Made by a program: the position numbers and the translations under genes
NCBI GenBank assembly: GCA_031761405.1
Contig: JASEVX010000011.1
Span: 42,630,076-42,694,075 of the forward strand
Direction: 5' to 3'
DNA from: Serripes groenlandicus
Lineage: Eukaryota; Mollusca; Bivalvia; Cardiida; Cardiidae
Length of the DNA stretch: 64,000 bases
Notes under the pieces: model-generated
What the model was told of the DNA's origin: nothing
The model's input: the letters and a program-made list of their open reading frames with translations, nothing else
Database searches by the model: none
Shown here: positions 35,713-46,250 of the stretch, in pieces
Layout: every line of letters begins with the position of its first letter
Numbering within the stretch: the stretch's first letter is position 1

Positions 35713-37006
35713 TTAAGATTGGTTTATCCAACGTAAATATTGGGATTTGAAATGCTGAATAGACGTTGAGTTTTGAATATATGAAGGAAGGGAATTCCAG
35801 ACTGATGAACCGGAAAATATAAATGTATTTCGATATATTTCCAAGTTAGGTTTTGGTGTATACAACTGGAATGAAGTGGCTGAACGTAAGAGTCTTGCAT
35901 GAATATCAGATGTAAAAGTAAATGATTTCTTTAAGTAATCAGGGGCATTTCCACGTAATGTTTTATACATTTGAATGGCTTTCTGATAAATAACTCTTTC
36001 GGGAAATGTCATCCATTTAAGTTCAGCAAACATTAAAGATGAAGGGGTGGTAAAATCACAATCAAGTATTACCCTGGCAGCCCTTTTCTGTAGTTTCACT
36101 AGTTTGTTTTCAAGATTATTTGTGCAATTTCCCCAGATAACACAACAAAAATCAAAGTGTGGAAGTATGTATGCATTATAAAAACGTTTACGATTGTCAT
36201 TTGAGAGAAATAATTTGATTTTTGATAACATATAGAGATATGTATTACATTTTTTTATTACATTATCAATGTGATCGCCCCACGAAAGAACGTTATTAAC
36301 TGTAATACCTAGCAATTTACCACTTGAGCAAGAATTAACTTCTGAGTTATGATATGAAATTCCTGGATTAATTTTAGCAATCTCACGATTTTTATGTCTC
36401 GAACTGATAAACATTACTTTTGATTTATCAGAGTTAACGGACATGTGATTAAGTTGGCACCATTGATCTACTTGTAATAAGTCATTGGTAAGTGAGGAAA
36501 CAACTACGTCGAGAGACTTGCTTTGAGTTGACAGTGTTGTGTCGTCTGCAAATATATCAGCAACTGAATGGGAAAGAACTAAGGGCAAATCATTAATGTA
36601 GATCAAGAATAGTATAGGCCCGAGGACAGAACCCTGAGGCACGCCAGCTTCGACTTTACTGGGAGTTGATTGTTCTCCAGAGATAAATGTCTTTTGAATT
36701 CTAGAATTAAGATATGACTTAAACCAGTCTATAGCATTATCATGTAACCCATACATTGAAAGTTTTTGCAGTAAAATATCATGGTTAACTAAATCAAAGG
36801 CTTTGGATAGATCAAGAAATAAAGTGCCAACAATTTCGTTTTTGTCTATAGCTGTGATCCAGTCGTCTATAATCTTTATAAGAGCCGTTTGACAAGAGTG
36901 ATTTTCTCGAAAGCCCGATTGTCTATGATAAAATAACTTATTGTTTTCAAGGTAGGTTTTTAAATGCTTACTCACATGTCTTTCTAAGATTAATGAAATA
37001 ATTGGT
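35713..37006 (-). CDS. LINE reverse transcriptase, C-terminal part
   Basis: This frame codes for the catalytic reverse transcriptase and C-terminal region of the LINE ORF2-type protein, which would copy LINE RNA into DNA at the target site. Counting from the frame's first Met (37023, within satellite sequence), the palm motif LFLDLSKAFDLVNH is at residues 68-81, the PQGSVLGPILFLIYINDLP block at 129-147 and the FADD active site at 158-161 (36541-36552). The conserved C-terminal KLQKRAARVI and ERVIYQKAIQMYK regions follow, with a natural stop at 35713. The first ~69 LINE residues (36798-37006) repeat those coded at 37559-37767. The upstream junction falls in satellite DNA, so this part lacks its own start. 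It is very probably not translated as is. Confidence 0.85.
36798..37006 (-). repeat. 209-bp LINE duplication, copy A
   Basis: From AGGCTTTGG to AATAATTGGT, same length and apparently the same sequence as 37559-37767. The two copies bracket the satellite block. Confidence 0.95.
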
Positions 37007-37009
37007 GCC

Positions 37010-37558
37010 ATCCCTGCCATCACTCTATATCTAAGCCATAATGTCTCACTGGCATCACTCTATCTCTACGCCATAATGTCTCACTGGCATCACTCTATCT
37101 CTACGCCATAATGTCTCACTGTCATCACTCTATCTCTGCGCCATAATGTGACATAATGTCTCACTGTCATCACTCTATCTCTGCGCCATAATGTCTCACT
37201 ATCATCACTCTATATCTACGCCAAAATGTCTCACTATTATCACTCTATATCTACGCCATAATGTCTCACTGTCATCACTCTATATTTAAGCCATAATGTC
37301 TCACTGTCATCACTCTATCTCTACGCCATAATGTCGCACTGTCATCACTCTATATCTACACCATAATGTCTCACTGTCAACACTCTATCTCTACGCCATA
37401 ATGTCTCACTGTCATCACTCTATATCTACGCCATAATGTCTCAATGTCATCACTCTATATCTAAGCCATAATGTCTCACTGTCATCACTCTATCTCTACG
37501 TCATAATATCTCATTGTCATCACTCTATCTCTACGTCATAATATCTTATTGTCATCAC
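37010..37558 (+). repeat. 35-bp satellite block inserted within LINE
   Basis: Collinear with 40240-40788 (constant offset 3230, no net indel). I saw one difference, GTC versus GCC near 37478/40708. It includes the same irregular unit (ATGTGACATAATG). A three-base GCC at 37007-37009 lies at the left junction. Confidence 0.95.
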
Positions 37559-37767
37559 AGGCTTTGGATAGATCAAGAAATAAAGTGCCAACAATTTCGT
37601 TTTTGTCTATAGCTGTGATCCAGTCGTCTATAATCTTTATAAGAGCCGTTTGACAAGAGTGATTTTCTCGAAAGCCCGATTGTCTATGATAAAATAACTT
37701 ATTGTTTTCAAGGTAGGTTTTTAAATGCTTACTCACATGTCTTTCTAAGATTAATGAAATAATTGGT
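37559..37767 (-). repeat. 209-bp LINE duplication, copy B
   Basis: Second copy of 36798-37006; it continues into the N-terminal LINE part at GGTAGGATAGAG. Confidence 0.95.
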
Positions 37768-38492
37768 AGGATAGAGATTGGTCTGTAATTATTTTGGTCA
37801 TGCTTATCTCCTTTTTTGTATATAGGGATAACCTTTGCTATTTTGAAAGCTTTGGGAAATTTATTTGAATGAAAACTACAATTAAACATGTGTGTAAGAG
37901 TTGGGGCTATTACAGAAGCAGATATCTTTAGGTATTTGGCATTTAAATTATCTACTCCAGTGGATTTTGAAGTATCGAGGGATTTTAATTGGCTTTCAAC
38001 AAATTCTTTTGATACCAAAGGTATAGTAAACTTTTCAACATTAGAAAGCTTATTTTTAATTGTTGTAATAAAATAATTTGATGGTGTATAAGTTTTTGTT
38101 TTGTCAACAAGAACAGTTTGGTGAATATTACAGAAGTGTGTATTGAACAGATTAGCAGTAATAACAGGATCAGATATCATATTTCCATTTTTATCATTCA
38201 GACAGGGTGTTTGGGTATCACTATTTAAACCCGATAATTCACGTAGACTTTTCCATAGTAGTTTAGGATTTTGTTTGTGACTGTTCAAATGATCATTAAA
38301 ATAATCATATTTTGCCCTGTAGACAATTTCCTTAACTCTTTTTCTCATAAATTTATAATAAGGAACATTTTGTTTTTTATGATAGTAATTTCTCTGTTTT
38401 ATTGCTTGCAATATGCCAGGATTGAACCAATTTGGCTGGGTTACTTTCTTTATCCTTTTTCGTTTGAGCGGTGCATGTTTTTGTAAAATTGA
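37559..38492 (-). CDS. LINE linker and reverse transcriptase, N-terminal part
   Basis: Codes for the segment between endonuclease and the fingers of reverse transcriptase: HAPLKRKRIKK, QPNWFNPGILQAIKQR, a KLLWKSLRELSG helix, KSTGVDNLNAKYLK, KVIPIYKKGDKHDQNNYRPI, then the SGFRENHSCQTALIKIIDDW block to LFLDLSKA. The frame then enters satellite DNA and ends within 10 codons. The 5' limit is the LINE truncation point. An in-frame ATG in X sequence upstream is incidental. Together with 35713-37006 it represents one disrupted gene. Confidence 0.85.
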
Positions 38493-39088
38493 GGTATCAA
38501 CATGAAAGACCCCAAATTCCAATACATGAGCTATTGACTCACTCATTCAAAGTATAATTATTTATCAAACATTGTGGCAAAAGGACAACTTTCTCATAAG
38601 GAGCAATTGTTCTTTTGGTGACAATCTTTTCCTAAATCGTCCGTTGCACAGGCCTCAGAAACCGTCTCTAATAGGGAAAGGGTTTAGCAGAAATGTGACC
38701 CCTTACATAATTTGTTCCAGTCATATTGACTGGTTGAAAAAGGCAGTTGCCGGGTGGTATCCGAAAAGGGCTGATCTATTTGCTTCTTTACCATAATGTA
38801 GGTGATCGATTAAGGATCATCTTGGCTCTCATGTTTTAACCTCGTTCATAATAAATGTATTCTTTGATTTTCTGAAAGTTTTTACTTTATTATTTTCTGT
38901 TCGTAATAATAGACGACAGCAATACGAATTCCAAATATGTTTTGATAATGTAAGAAACATGACATTAACATTATTATTGTCTAGTCAATTACTTATAAAT
39001 CCTTTTTTTATGGCCAAAGTATGCTCTTTAATTTTTGTTTATAATTATCTTGCGTTTTTTCGTAAATAGGTAGCACCTATAGATATAT

Positions 39089-39125
39089 TATCTCACTGTC
39101 GACTGTCTGTATCTCAGTCATAATA
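39089..39125 (+). repeat. single 35-bp satellite unit between two X copies
   Basis: TCTCACTGTCGACTGTCTG.. CAGTCATAATA: one slightly diverged unit separates X copy 3 from X copy 4. Confidence 0.85.
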
Positions 39126-40103
39126 CGAAAAAAAACCATGAATGGGTTTTTTCGCTTATAGTTAACAGGTGTGAGATTTTTTTTTTTTTCAATAACCCAT
39201 GAATTTTTCTGAAATGAAACTGGGCCGCCATTTTGGGTATGTATAAAATGAGCCGAGAAACACGGATTTTTTAAATTATTGTCGTCTTTTTAATATATTT
39301 TTTTTTTAAATCGATATTTATTAAAGTGCTGTGTTTTGGGGGAATTAACATTAAAAATAAATGGAACTCTGTAAGAAATATGTTTTCCCGTTCGTCAAAA
39401 AAACGACAGCATTAGACTTCTACCCCTGAACCTAAATGTTGACTGTATCGTAGCCAAAGAAGGACGTGACGTCATTTCCGTAACACTTCATCTTGGCGTA
39501 ACGTCAATGGAGCGACGTCGTTTCCCGCAAAAAAGTGGTATCAACTGAAATACCCCAAATTCCTATACATGAGCTATTTATCAAACATTGTGGCAAAAGG
39601 ATAACTTTCTCATAAGGAGCAATTGTTCTTTTAGCGACAATCTTTCCCTAAATCGTCTGTTGCAAAGGCCTCAGAAACCGTCTCTAATAGGGAAAGGGTT
39701 TAGCAGAAATGTGACCCCTTACATCATTTGTTCCAGTCATATTGACTGGTTGAAAAAGGCAGTTGCCAGGTGGCATCAGCAAAGAGCTGATCTGTTTGCT
39801 TCTTTACCATAATGCAGGTGATCGATTAAGGATCATCTTGGCCATCATGTTTTAACCTCGTTCATTATAAATTTATTCCTTGATTTTCTGAAAGTCTTTA
39901 CTTTATTATTTTCTGTTCGTAATAATAGACGACAGCAATACGAATTCCAAATATTTTTTGATAATGCACAAAACATGACATTAACATTATTATTGTCTAG
40001 TCAATTACTTATAAATCCTTTTTTATGGCCAAAGTATGCTCTTTAATTTTTGTTTATAATTATCTTACGTTTTTTCGTAAATAGGTAGCACCTATAGATA
40101 TAT
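39126..40103 (+). mobile_element. element X, copy 4, full structure
   Basis: Begins CGAAAAAAAACCATGAATGG and ends TAGCACCTATAGATATAT, inserted at the same TA of the 35-bp unit and in the same orientation as copy 3. It has a shorter internal ~80-bp repeat region, TGACGTCA, the Y-derived half and the conserved GATCGATTAAGGATCATC 3' segment. The 74-codon frame (39588-39812) resembles those in copies 2 and 3. Confidence 0.88.
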
Positions 40104-42130
40104 TATATCACTGTCATCATTCTATCTCTGAGTAATAATGTTATACTATCATCAAAAAATTCCTACGACAAAATATCTCACTGTCACCACTCTATCTCTA
40201 ATGTCTCACTATTATCACTCTATCTCTACGCCATAATGTATCCCTGCCATCACTCTATATCTAAGCCATAATGTCTCACTGGCATCACTCTATCTCTACG
40301 CCATAATGTCTCACTGGCATCACTCTATCTCTACGCCATAATGTCTCACTGTCATCACTCTATCTCTGCGCCATAATGTGACATAATGTCTCACTGTCAT
40401 CACTCTATCTCTGCGCCATAATGTCTCACTATCATCACTCTATATCTACGCCAAAATGTCTCACTATTATCACTCTATATCTACGCCATAATGTCTCACT
40501 GTCATCACTCTATATTTAAGCCATAATGTCTCACTGTCATCACTCTATCTCTACGCCATAATGTCGCACTGTCATCACTCTATATCTACACCATAATGTC
40601 TCACTGTCAACACTCTATCTCTACGCCATAATGTCTCACTGTCATCACTCTATATCTACGCCATAATGTCTCAATGTCATCACTCTATATCTAAGCCATA
40701 ATGTCTCACTGCCATCACTCTATCTCTACGTCATAATATCTCATTGTCATCACTCTATCTCTACGTCATAATATCTTATTGTCATCACTCTATCTCTATG
40801 CCATAATATCTCATTGTCATCACTCTATCTCTACGTCATAATATCTCATTGTCATCACACTATATCTACGTCATAATGTCTCATTGTCATCACTCTATCT
40901 CTATGTCATAATATCTCATTGTCATCACTCTATCTCTACGTCATAATATCTCATTGTCATCACTCTACATTTACGTCATTATGTCTCATTGTCATCACTG
41001 TATCTCTACGTCATAGTGACTCACTGTCGACATTCTACCTCTTAGTCATAATGTCTCACTGTCATCACTATATCTCTACGCAATCATATCTCATTGTCAT
41101 CACTCTATCTCTACATCATAATGTCTCACTGTCGACATTCTACCGTTAGTCATAATGTCTCACTATCAACACTCTACATCTACGTCATAATGTCTCATTG
41201 TCAACACTCTTCATCTACGTCATAATGTCTCATTGTCAACACTCTACATTTACGTCATAATGTCTCACTGTCAAAACCCTAAATCTGAGTCATAATGTCC
41301 ACTGTCAACAGTCTTCAACTACGTCATAATGTCTCACTGTCGACATTTACCTTTTATTCATAATATCTTACTGTCAACAGTCTTCATCCACGTCATAATG
41401 TCTCACTGACAACAGTCTTCATTTACGTCATAATGTAATACTGTCAACAGTCTTCATCTACGTCATAATGTCTTACTGCCAACACTGTACATTTGAGTCA
41501 TAGTGATTCACTGCCAACAGTCTTCATCCACGTCATAATGTCTCACTGTCAACAGTCTTCATCTACGTCATAATGTAATACTGTCAACAGTCTTCATCTA
41601 CGTCATAATGTCTTACTGCCAACACTCTACCTTTGAGTCATAGTGATTCACTGTCAACAGTCTTCATCTACGTCATAATGTCCACTGTCAACAGTCTTTA
41701 TCTACGTCATAATGTCTAACCGTCAACATTTACCTCTTAGTCATAATGATTCACTGTCAACAGTCTTCATCTACGTCATAATGATTCACTGTCAACAGTC
41801 TTCATCTACGTCATAATGACTCATTGACAACGGTCTTCATCTACGTCATAATGTCTCATTGACAACGGTCTTCATCTACGTAATAATGACTCATTGACAA
41901 CGGTCTTCATCTACGTCATAATGTCTCATTGTCTCTACCTCTGAGTCATAATGATTCACTATCAACACTCTACCTCTGATACATACTAATTAACTGTCGA
42001 CACTCTATCTCGACGTCATAATGTCTTACTGTCGACACTCTACCTCTACCCCATTATGTCTCACTGTCGACATTATCTCTGGTTCATTATGTCTTACTGT
42101 CAACACTCTACATCCGCGCCATAATGGCTC
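40104..42130 (+). repeat. 35-bp minisatellite, main segment
   Basis: About 57 units of CTCTATCTCTACGCCATAAT / GTCTCACTGTCATCA type. Left units are homogeneous. Toward the right they shift to TCTTCATCTACGTCATAATG variants with GTCAACAG and many small deletions. This gradient is typical of an array that is homogenised at one side and decays at the other. Confidence 0.97.
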
Positions 42131-42619
42131 ATGGTTGATATAATTTCTTTACAACGACGATTATACGATGTGTTCCGTAGTTCCTTGGATATTCGTAGGT
42201 GTATTGCTTTCTAATGTTTCTTCAGAAATACATCCCAGCCGCGAATAGCCATTTTGGGTCCTAATACATGGGCGTTATGTGAGAACTCAGGCAAGCCTGT
42301 ACATACGGACAATATCACACGAGTCTTTACTATCTTCATTTCCGTTTTACAGTTCTAAATGTATATTCTATCCACAATTTGGAAGTGAAGCTCCAATAGT
42401 TGTATGCCAATATAACTTTAAATTGTGTTAAAGTGGAGTTCCTTTGAGACCCCCACCTCGTCAGACGCGACTCAACAATGTCCAATAAAACACAAATTAA
42501 TGAGCTTTAAAAGCTTTTCTATGATGACTAATGCAGTACGGAGATACTGTCTATCACGGATGTGTCTAGTTTAATGTTTTATTGAATGTTTGCTTTTACA
42601 GTTGAATTACTTGACATTA
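42131..42619. other. unannotated sequence
   Basis: No gene or recognised repeat was seen. Confidence 0.5.
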
Positions 42620-42623
42620 TTAA

Positions 42624-42803
42624 CTATTTCAGCGCCGAATTTCCAAAAGTAGATTATTCCATGTTCAAAAATGGGGCTAATCCATCTTTCATGAAACAAG
42701 AGTATAAACTCTTTTTTTATATATATTTTAAAGGCGAGCCGTTTCACATGCATCTGTGTTGTTTCAAAACACAAAAACAATAGTGCCATTGGCGATGAAA
42801 GTG
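42624..42803 (+). mobile_element. MITE family W, diverged copy 3
   Basis: TTAA at 42620-42623 and 42804-42807. Left end CTATTTCAGCGCCGAATTTC, right end TTGGCGATGAAAGTG. The central AGCTCG hairpin is lost. Confidence 0.7.
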
Positions 42804-42807
42804 TTAA

Positions 42808-44000
42808 ACGGGAGTCTATGACCTTTGTGTAAATATTAAAAGTGCCATGACGTACTGTGTGTGTGTCATCGTCCTATGTATGAATTGTTGTTTTACGAAA
42901 CTATAGGATAGGACTCCCTATTATCGGTGTACTTACTGGTTTGTTTTTTTAAAACTAATAATAAAGCAAACTTACCTGTAAATTATATCTAGTGTCACTT
43001 TATATGTCCTTGTTAATTAATTCACACAAAATAATCATTCACTTGTGTGCAAAGTTCCAAAAATCGAGTCTTTCGACAGCCATTTTGAAATCGACATTCA
43101 AGAAAGGCAATCACTCACCGGTGTAATTACAAAAAGCATTAGTATGGTGGTCCTGTTATATTAACTCTTTACAAGATTGTGAGATTTAATGTGAAAATGA
43201 TTATCCTATAAAACATTTGTCATTAAAACAATTATATTTTATTGAAAGTGTTAATTAATTAACTTTCCCAACTATGAACGTATTTACATGATATTTTCAG
43301 AATCAATTTGTTAAATTTACTTATATTGGCACAATTTAGTCATATTTTCCGGAAATGACCCATTTTATTTTATTTTATTTTAGTCCTTATAACAACATCT
43401 ATAATTTTTGAAACTCGTAATATGATTTAAAAGTTTTAAAATTCAAAACCACCAAAATCATACAGGCCAAAAAAAAACAGAAAACATTTTTTAAAAATTT
43501 TGGTCCTTAAATTTGTCCATGTTTTCTATGGTCGTGAAAAATTCATGGAATGTTATCATGTGACTTCAAATTCCTATGATGTCCTAAGCAGTCAATAGAC
43601 AATATGTTCAAATGTGAAAGAAAAATTCAACAACAGGTTTTCTACTAAGAAAATGACGTTTTTTTGGTGAGTGGTCAGGGCATGTAGGATTTTCTTTTGA
43701 TTATTGGTAACAATCATAATGTGTCGTTTTTTCTGAGAATATTTTTATTTTTTTTTAAAAAGTTGTAGCATTTGAAAGTCAGGATAACGGGGTTTCCTGA
43801 TGGAACCATACGACATCCGGTTTTGCGCGCGCAACAAAGAAAACACCGGTTTTGTGTTTACCTTGGTATTCGTAGAATCTACTATACATATTACAATAAC
43901 TGATACATCGTTTATAATATGATGCAAATTCATAAAGAACAAATTTGTGAGTTGCTTTATGAAAACGTTCATATTACAATAAGTTAAACACAGTTTAAAT
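42808..44000. other. unannotated AT-rich sequence
   Basis: Contains a short (TTTTA)n run at about 43364-43383 and several A/T homopolymers. No gene was seen. Confidence 0.5.
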
Positions 44001-44006
44001 GTTCAC

Positions 44007-44150
44007 TAATTCATGATCCCTGGGTAAACAAACCGGTACTAGGCTAGGAAATGTGCCTTGCCCAAGAGCACTGCACCATGACCGGGTCTTTGGATCGACC
44101 TCGGGACACCAAATTCCAAATGACCTGCGGCGACGGATTCATTTATTTAG
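44007..44150 (-). mobile_element. SINE-B, 3'-truncated copy
   Basis: The minus strand retains a degraded head (GTCGCCGCAGGTCATTTGG, B box region GGTGTCCCGAGGTCGATCC) and body (GTGCTCTTGGGCAAGGCAC, CCCAGGGATCATGAATTAG). The common tail is not evident. Confidence 0.7.
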
Positions 44151-44160
44151 TTTACTTACT

Positions 44161-44340
44161 GAAACTCCCGGATAAGTTGAACGTACTTTAACAAGCAAAC
44201 GGACACGTAACCTCCAGTAATTATAGTTTTTTGGAACAAAGGTACGTTTTATTGATTAATAGTTTCGACTGATGAAACCATAATCGATCTGCAAGATACT
44301 ATTCTCAATACAATACACCATAGTATTTTTTTCGATGCTA
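44161..44340. other. unannotated sequence
   Basis: No recognised feature. Confidence 0.4.
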
Positions 44341-44530
44341 AGTATTTAGATAGATAGATAGATATTTTATTATTTAAAGTGCAACCTATACATACAACAC
44401 AATACAATACAACTCAATAATATTTAATAGCCAACCTTCAAAGGCTTATGATGCACTATCATTGTGTTTAACAAATGAATTCATTATGTATATAGTACAT
44501 AAATACAATACAATACAATACAATATGCTT
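44341..44530 (-). mobile_element. LINE-like 3' end with (TATC)n tail; (CAATA)n tract
   Basis: The minus strand reads GGTTGCACTTTAAATAATAA then AATATCTATCTATCTATCT, a polyadenylation-signal plus microsatellite tail as at LINE 3' ends. An imperfect (ACAAT)n/(AATAC)n run lies at 44394-44415 and a purer one at 44505-44525. No coding region was recognised. Confidence 0.4.
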
Positions 44531-44765
44531 TAATATATAAATACTACAAGTTATGTATTATCTTTTAACAAATTCATGACAAAAGATAAAAGATTTTCCA
44601 AAGAGCCCTATGTATATCCGTACACATTTAACGCAAATTGTTTTCAATTGTATATCAAAGAAGACACATTTGTAATACAAGATTGGTTGAGTGAGTATTT
44701 CTATCGTAAAGCTTTGCGATTGAGTGTGTTTGTAGTTACATGGAGGAAAGAATATGTTGCTTGTC

Positions 44766-45274
44766 GTTGTGATTGGTAATATAGTGATTAAACGGTCGAT
44801 ATAGCGTGTGATCGCGAGTGATTGGTAATATAGTGATTAAACGGTCGATATAGCGTGTGATAGCGAGTGATTGGTATTATAGTGATTAAACGGTCGATAT
44901 AGCGTGTGATAGCGAGTGATTGGTAATATAGTGATTAAACGGTCGATATAGCATGTGATAGCGAGTGATTGGTAATATAGTGATTAAACGGTCGATATAG
45001 CGTGTGATAGCGAGTGATTGGTAATATAGTGATTAAACGGTCGATATAGCGTGTGATAGCGAGTGATTGGTAATATAGTGTTTAAACGGTCGATATAGCG
45101 TGTGATAGCGAGTGATTGGTAATATAGTGATTAAACGGTCGATATAGCGTGTGATAGCGAGTGATTGGTAATATAGTGATTAAACGGTCGATATAGCGTG
45201 TGATAGCGAGTGATTGGTAATGTAGTGATTACACGGTCGATATAGCCTGTGATAGCGAGTGATTGGTGATATAG
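44766..45274 (+). repeat. 49-bp minisatellite, left segment
   Basis: About 10 units of GTGATTGGTAATATAGTGAT, TAAACGGTCGATATAGCGTG, TGATAGCGA with few substitutions. A SINE-A interrupts it after GTGATATAG. Confidence 0.97.
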
Positions 45275-45575
45275 CCGAGCCCCGGTAGCTCAGTCGGTAG
45301 CGACGCGGGCTGACAATCCAGGGGTTGTGAGTTCGAATCACAGCTCGGCCAATACTCTTTTCGACGTTTGACAAAAGTCATCGTGACCTGCGTCATTCGT
45401 CTTTCACCAATGGGATGTTTAACAGTCTATGTGGAAAAGCAGCCAATTGCTTGGAAGGTATGTTGTGTGGTGTACTGGTGTGGGAAAACCAGGAAACGCA
45501 TGAGTAGGTGAACTGGTCGCCGTTAATTACAATTGTTGAAAACGGTGTTAAACTCCAATCAATCAATCAATCAAA
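45275..45575 (+). mobile_element. SINE-A, best-preserved copy, inside 49-bp array
   Basis: The cloverleaf-compatible head CCGAGC...GCTCGG has A box TAGCTCAGTCGGTAGCG, a possible GAC anticodon and B box GAGTTCGAATCAC. A body (CCAATGGGATGTTTAACAG, GAAAAGCAGCCAATTGCTTG) and common tail GTCGCCGTTAATTACAATTG, AACGGTGTTAAACTCC with (AATC)n follow. Nine-base flanks GTGATATAG and GTAATATAG (45266-45274, 45576-45584) are the likely target duplication, though array periodicity alone could also supply them. Confidence 0.93.
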
Positions 45576-45755
45576 GTAATATAGTGATTAAATGGTCGAT
45601 ATAGCGTGTGATAGCGAGGGATTGGTAATATAGTGATTAAACGGTCGATATAGCGTGTGATAGCGAGTGATTGGTAATATAGTGATTAAGCGGTCGATAA
45701 AGCCTGTGATAGCGAGTGATTAAATTGTCGATATAGCGTGTGATATCGAGTGATT
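45576..45755 (+). repeat. 49-bp minisatellite, right segment
   Basis: About 3.5 further units, more diverged toward the right end (GTGTGATATCGAGTGATTACG). Confidence 0.93.
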
Positions 45756-45925
45756 ACGAGGTATGGTAGACTATATATAAGTTGCTATTCAGTAAGTGCG
45801 TGATGTGAATTACAAAGGAATTAAGGTTCTATGTATGACACAACCACATACTGTCCTTAGAAGTTGGAGAATAAATAACATTTCATACACCCTGATCACA
45901 GGGCAGCACAAGGCATTATAAGAAA

Positions 45926-46042
45926 TTAACCGTTTCCCACTACGAGACGCATTCCGACGCATTTATAGATATTTTCCATAGTTTTGCCCATATGTCTTCC
46001 AAATTCATCTGCTTCAGATTTGTTGTATGTGGGAAAGGTTAA
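45926..46042 (-). mobile_element. MITE family Y, internally deleted copy
   Basis: TTAACCGTTTCCCACTACG to TGTATGTGGGAAAGGTTAA. The central palindrome and one arm are gone, leaving 117 bp including both TTAA. Confidence 0.8.
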
Positions 46043-46250
46043 AAGGAAGAAAAACAGATAGAGGGAAATAAATGAAAAGGGTATAGAATGGAAGAAAGAA
46101 ACATATTTTTAATGTATATAATTATGTTTTGGTATCAATGAAAGCATCGGTCAATGAGAGCTGATTAAGATTGATTTGTGATGTTTCCTTATTTAGTTAT
46201 TTTAACTTTTCATAAACAAAATAAAATGGAAATGTTCATAGTTACATTTA

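Larger units (their letters stand above)
35431..38492 (-). mobile_element. 5'-truncated jockey/CR1/L2-type LINE
   Basis: Inserted in X copy 3 with GGTAT repeated at both borders (35426-35430, 38493-38497). On the minus strand the 3' end is AATAAAGCC followed by (TTA)n. The retained sequence starts in the linker upstream of reverse transcriptase (LQKHAPLKRKR...QPNWFN); ORF1 and endonuclease are absent. The reverse-transcriptase frame carries no stop other than at an internal block of foreign satellite DNA (37010-37558) flanked by a 209-bp duplication. The open frame suggests a recent insertion. Confidence 0.92.
34909..39088 (+). mobile_element. element X, copy 3, carrying a LINE
   Basis: Starts CGAAAAAAAACCATGAATGG with the 5' hairpin (CGAAAAAA...TTTTTTCG) and ends TAGGTAGCACCTATAGATATAT with a small AGGT/ACCT hairpin. 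TA flanks at 34907-34908 and 39089-39090 restore the 35-bp satellite sequence when joined. There are no terminal inverted repeats. It contains TGACGTCA, a half-copy of MITE Y and, at 35431-38492, a LINE insertion. Without the LINE it is about 1.1 kb. Confidence 0.85.

Noticed and set aside
37888..38486. Plus-strand frames across the LINE
   Set aside because: Antisense shadows of the reverse-transcriptase gene.
22594..39812. Conserved 74-residue protein in X copies (MWQKDNFLIRSNC...)
   Set aside because: Frame lies largely in a captured MITE half, is broken in X copy 1, and similarity reflects copying of the element.
45275..45352. Functional tRNA gene
   Set aside because: The cloverleaf-like sequence is the head of SINE-A, followed by SINE body and tail; the same applies to heads at 24176 and 25252.
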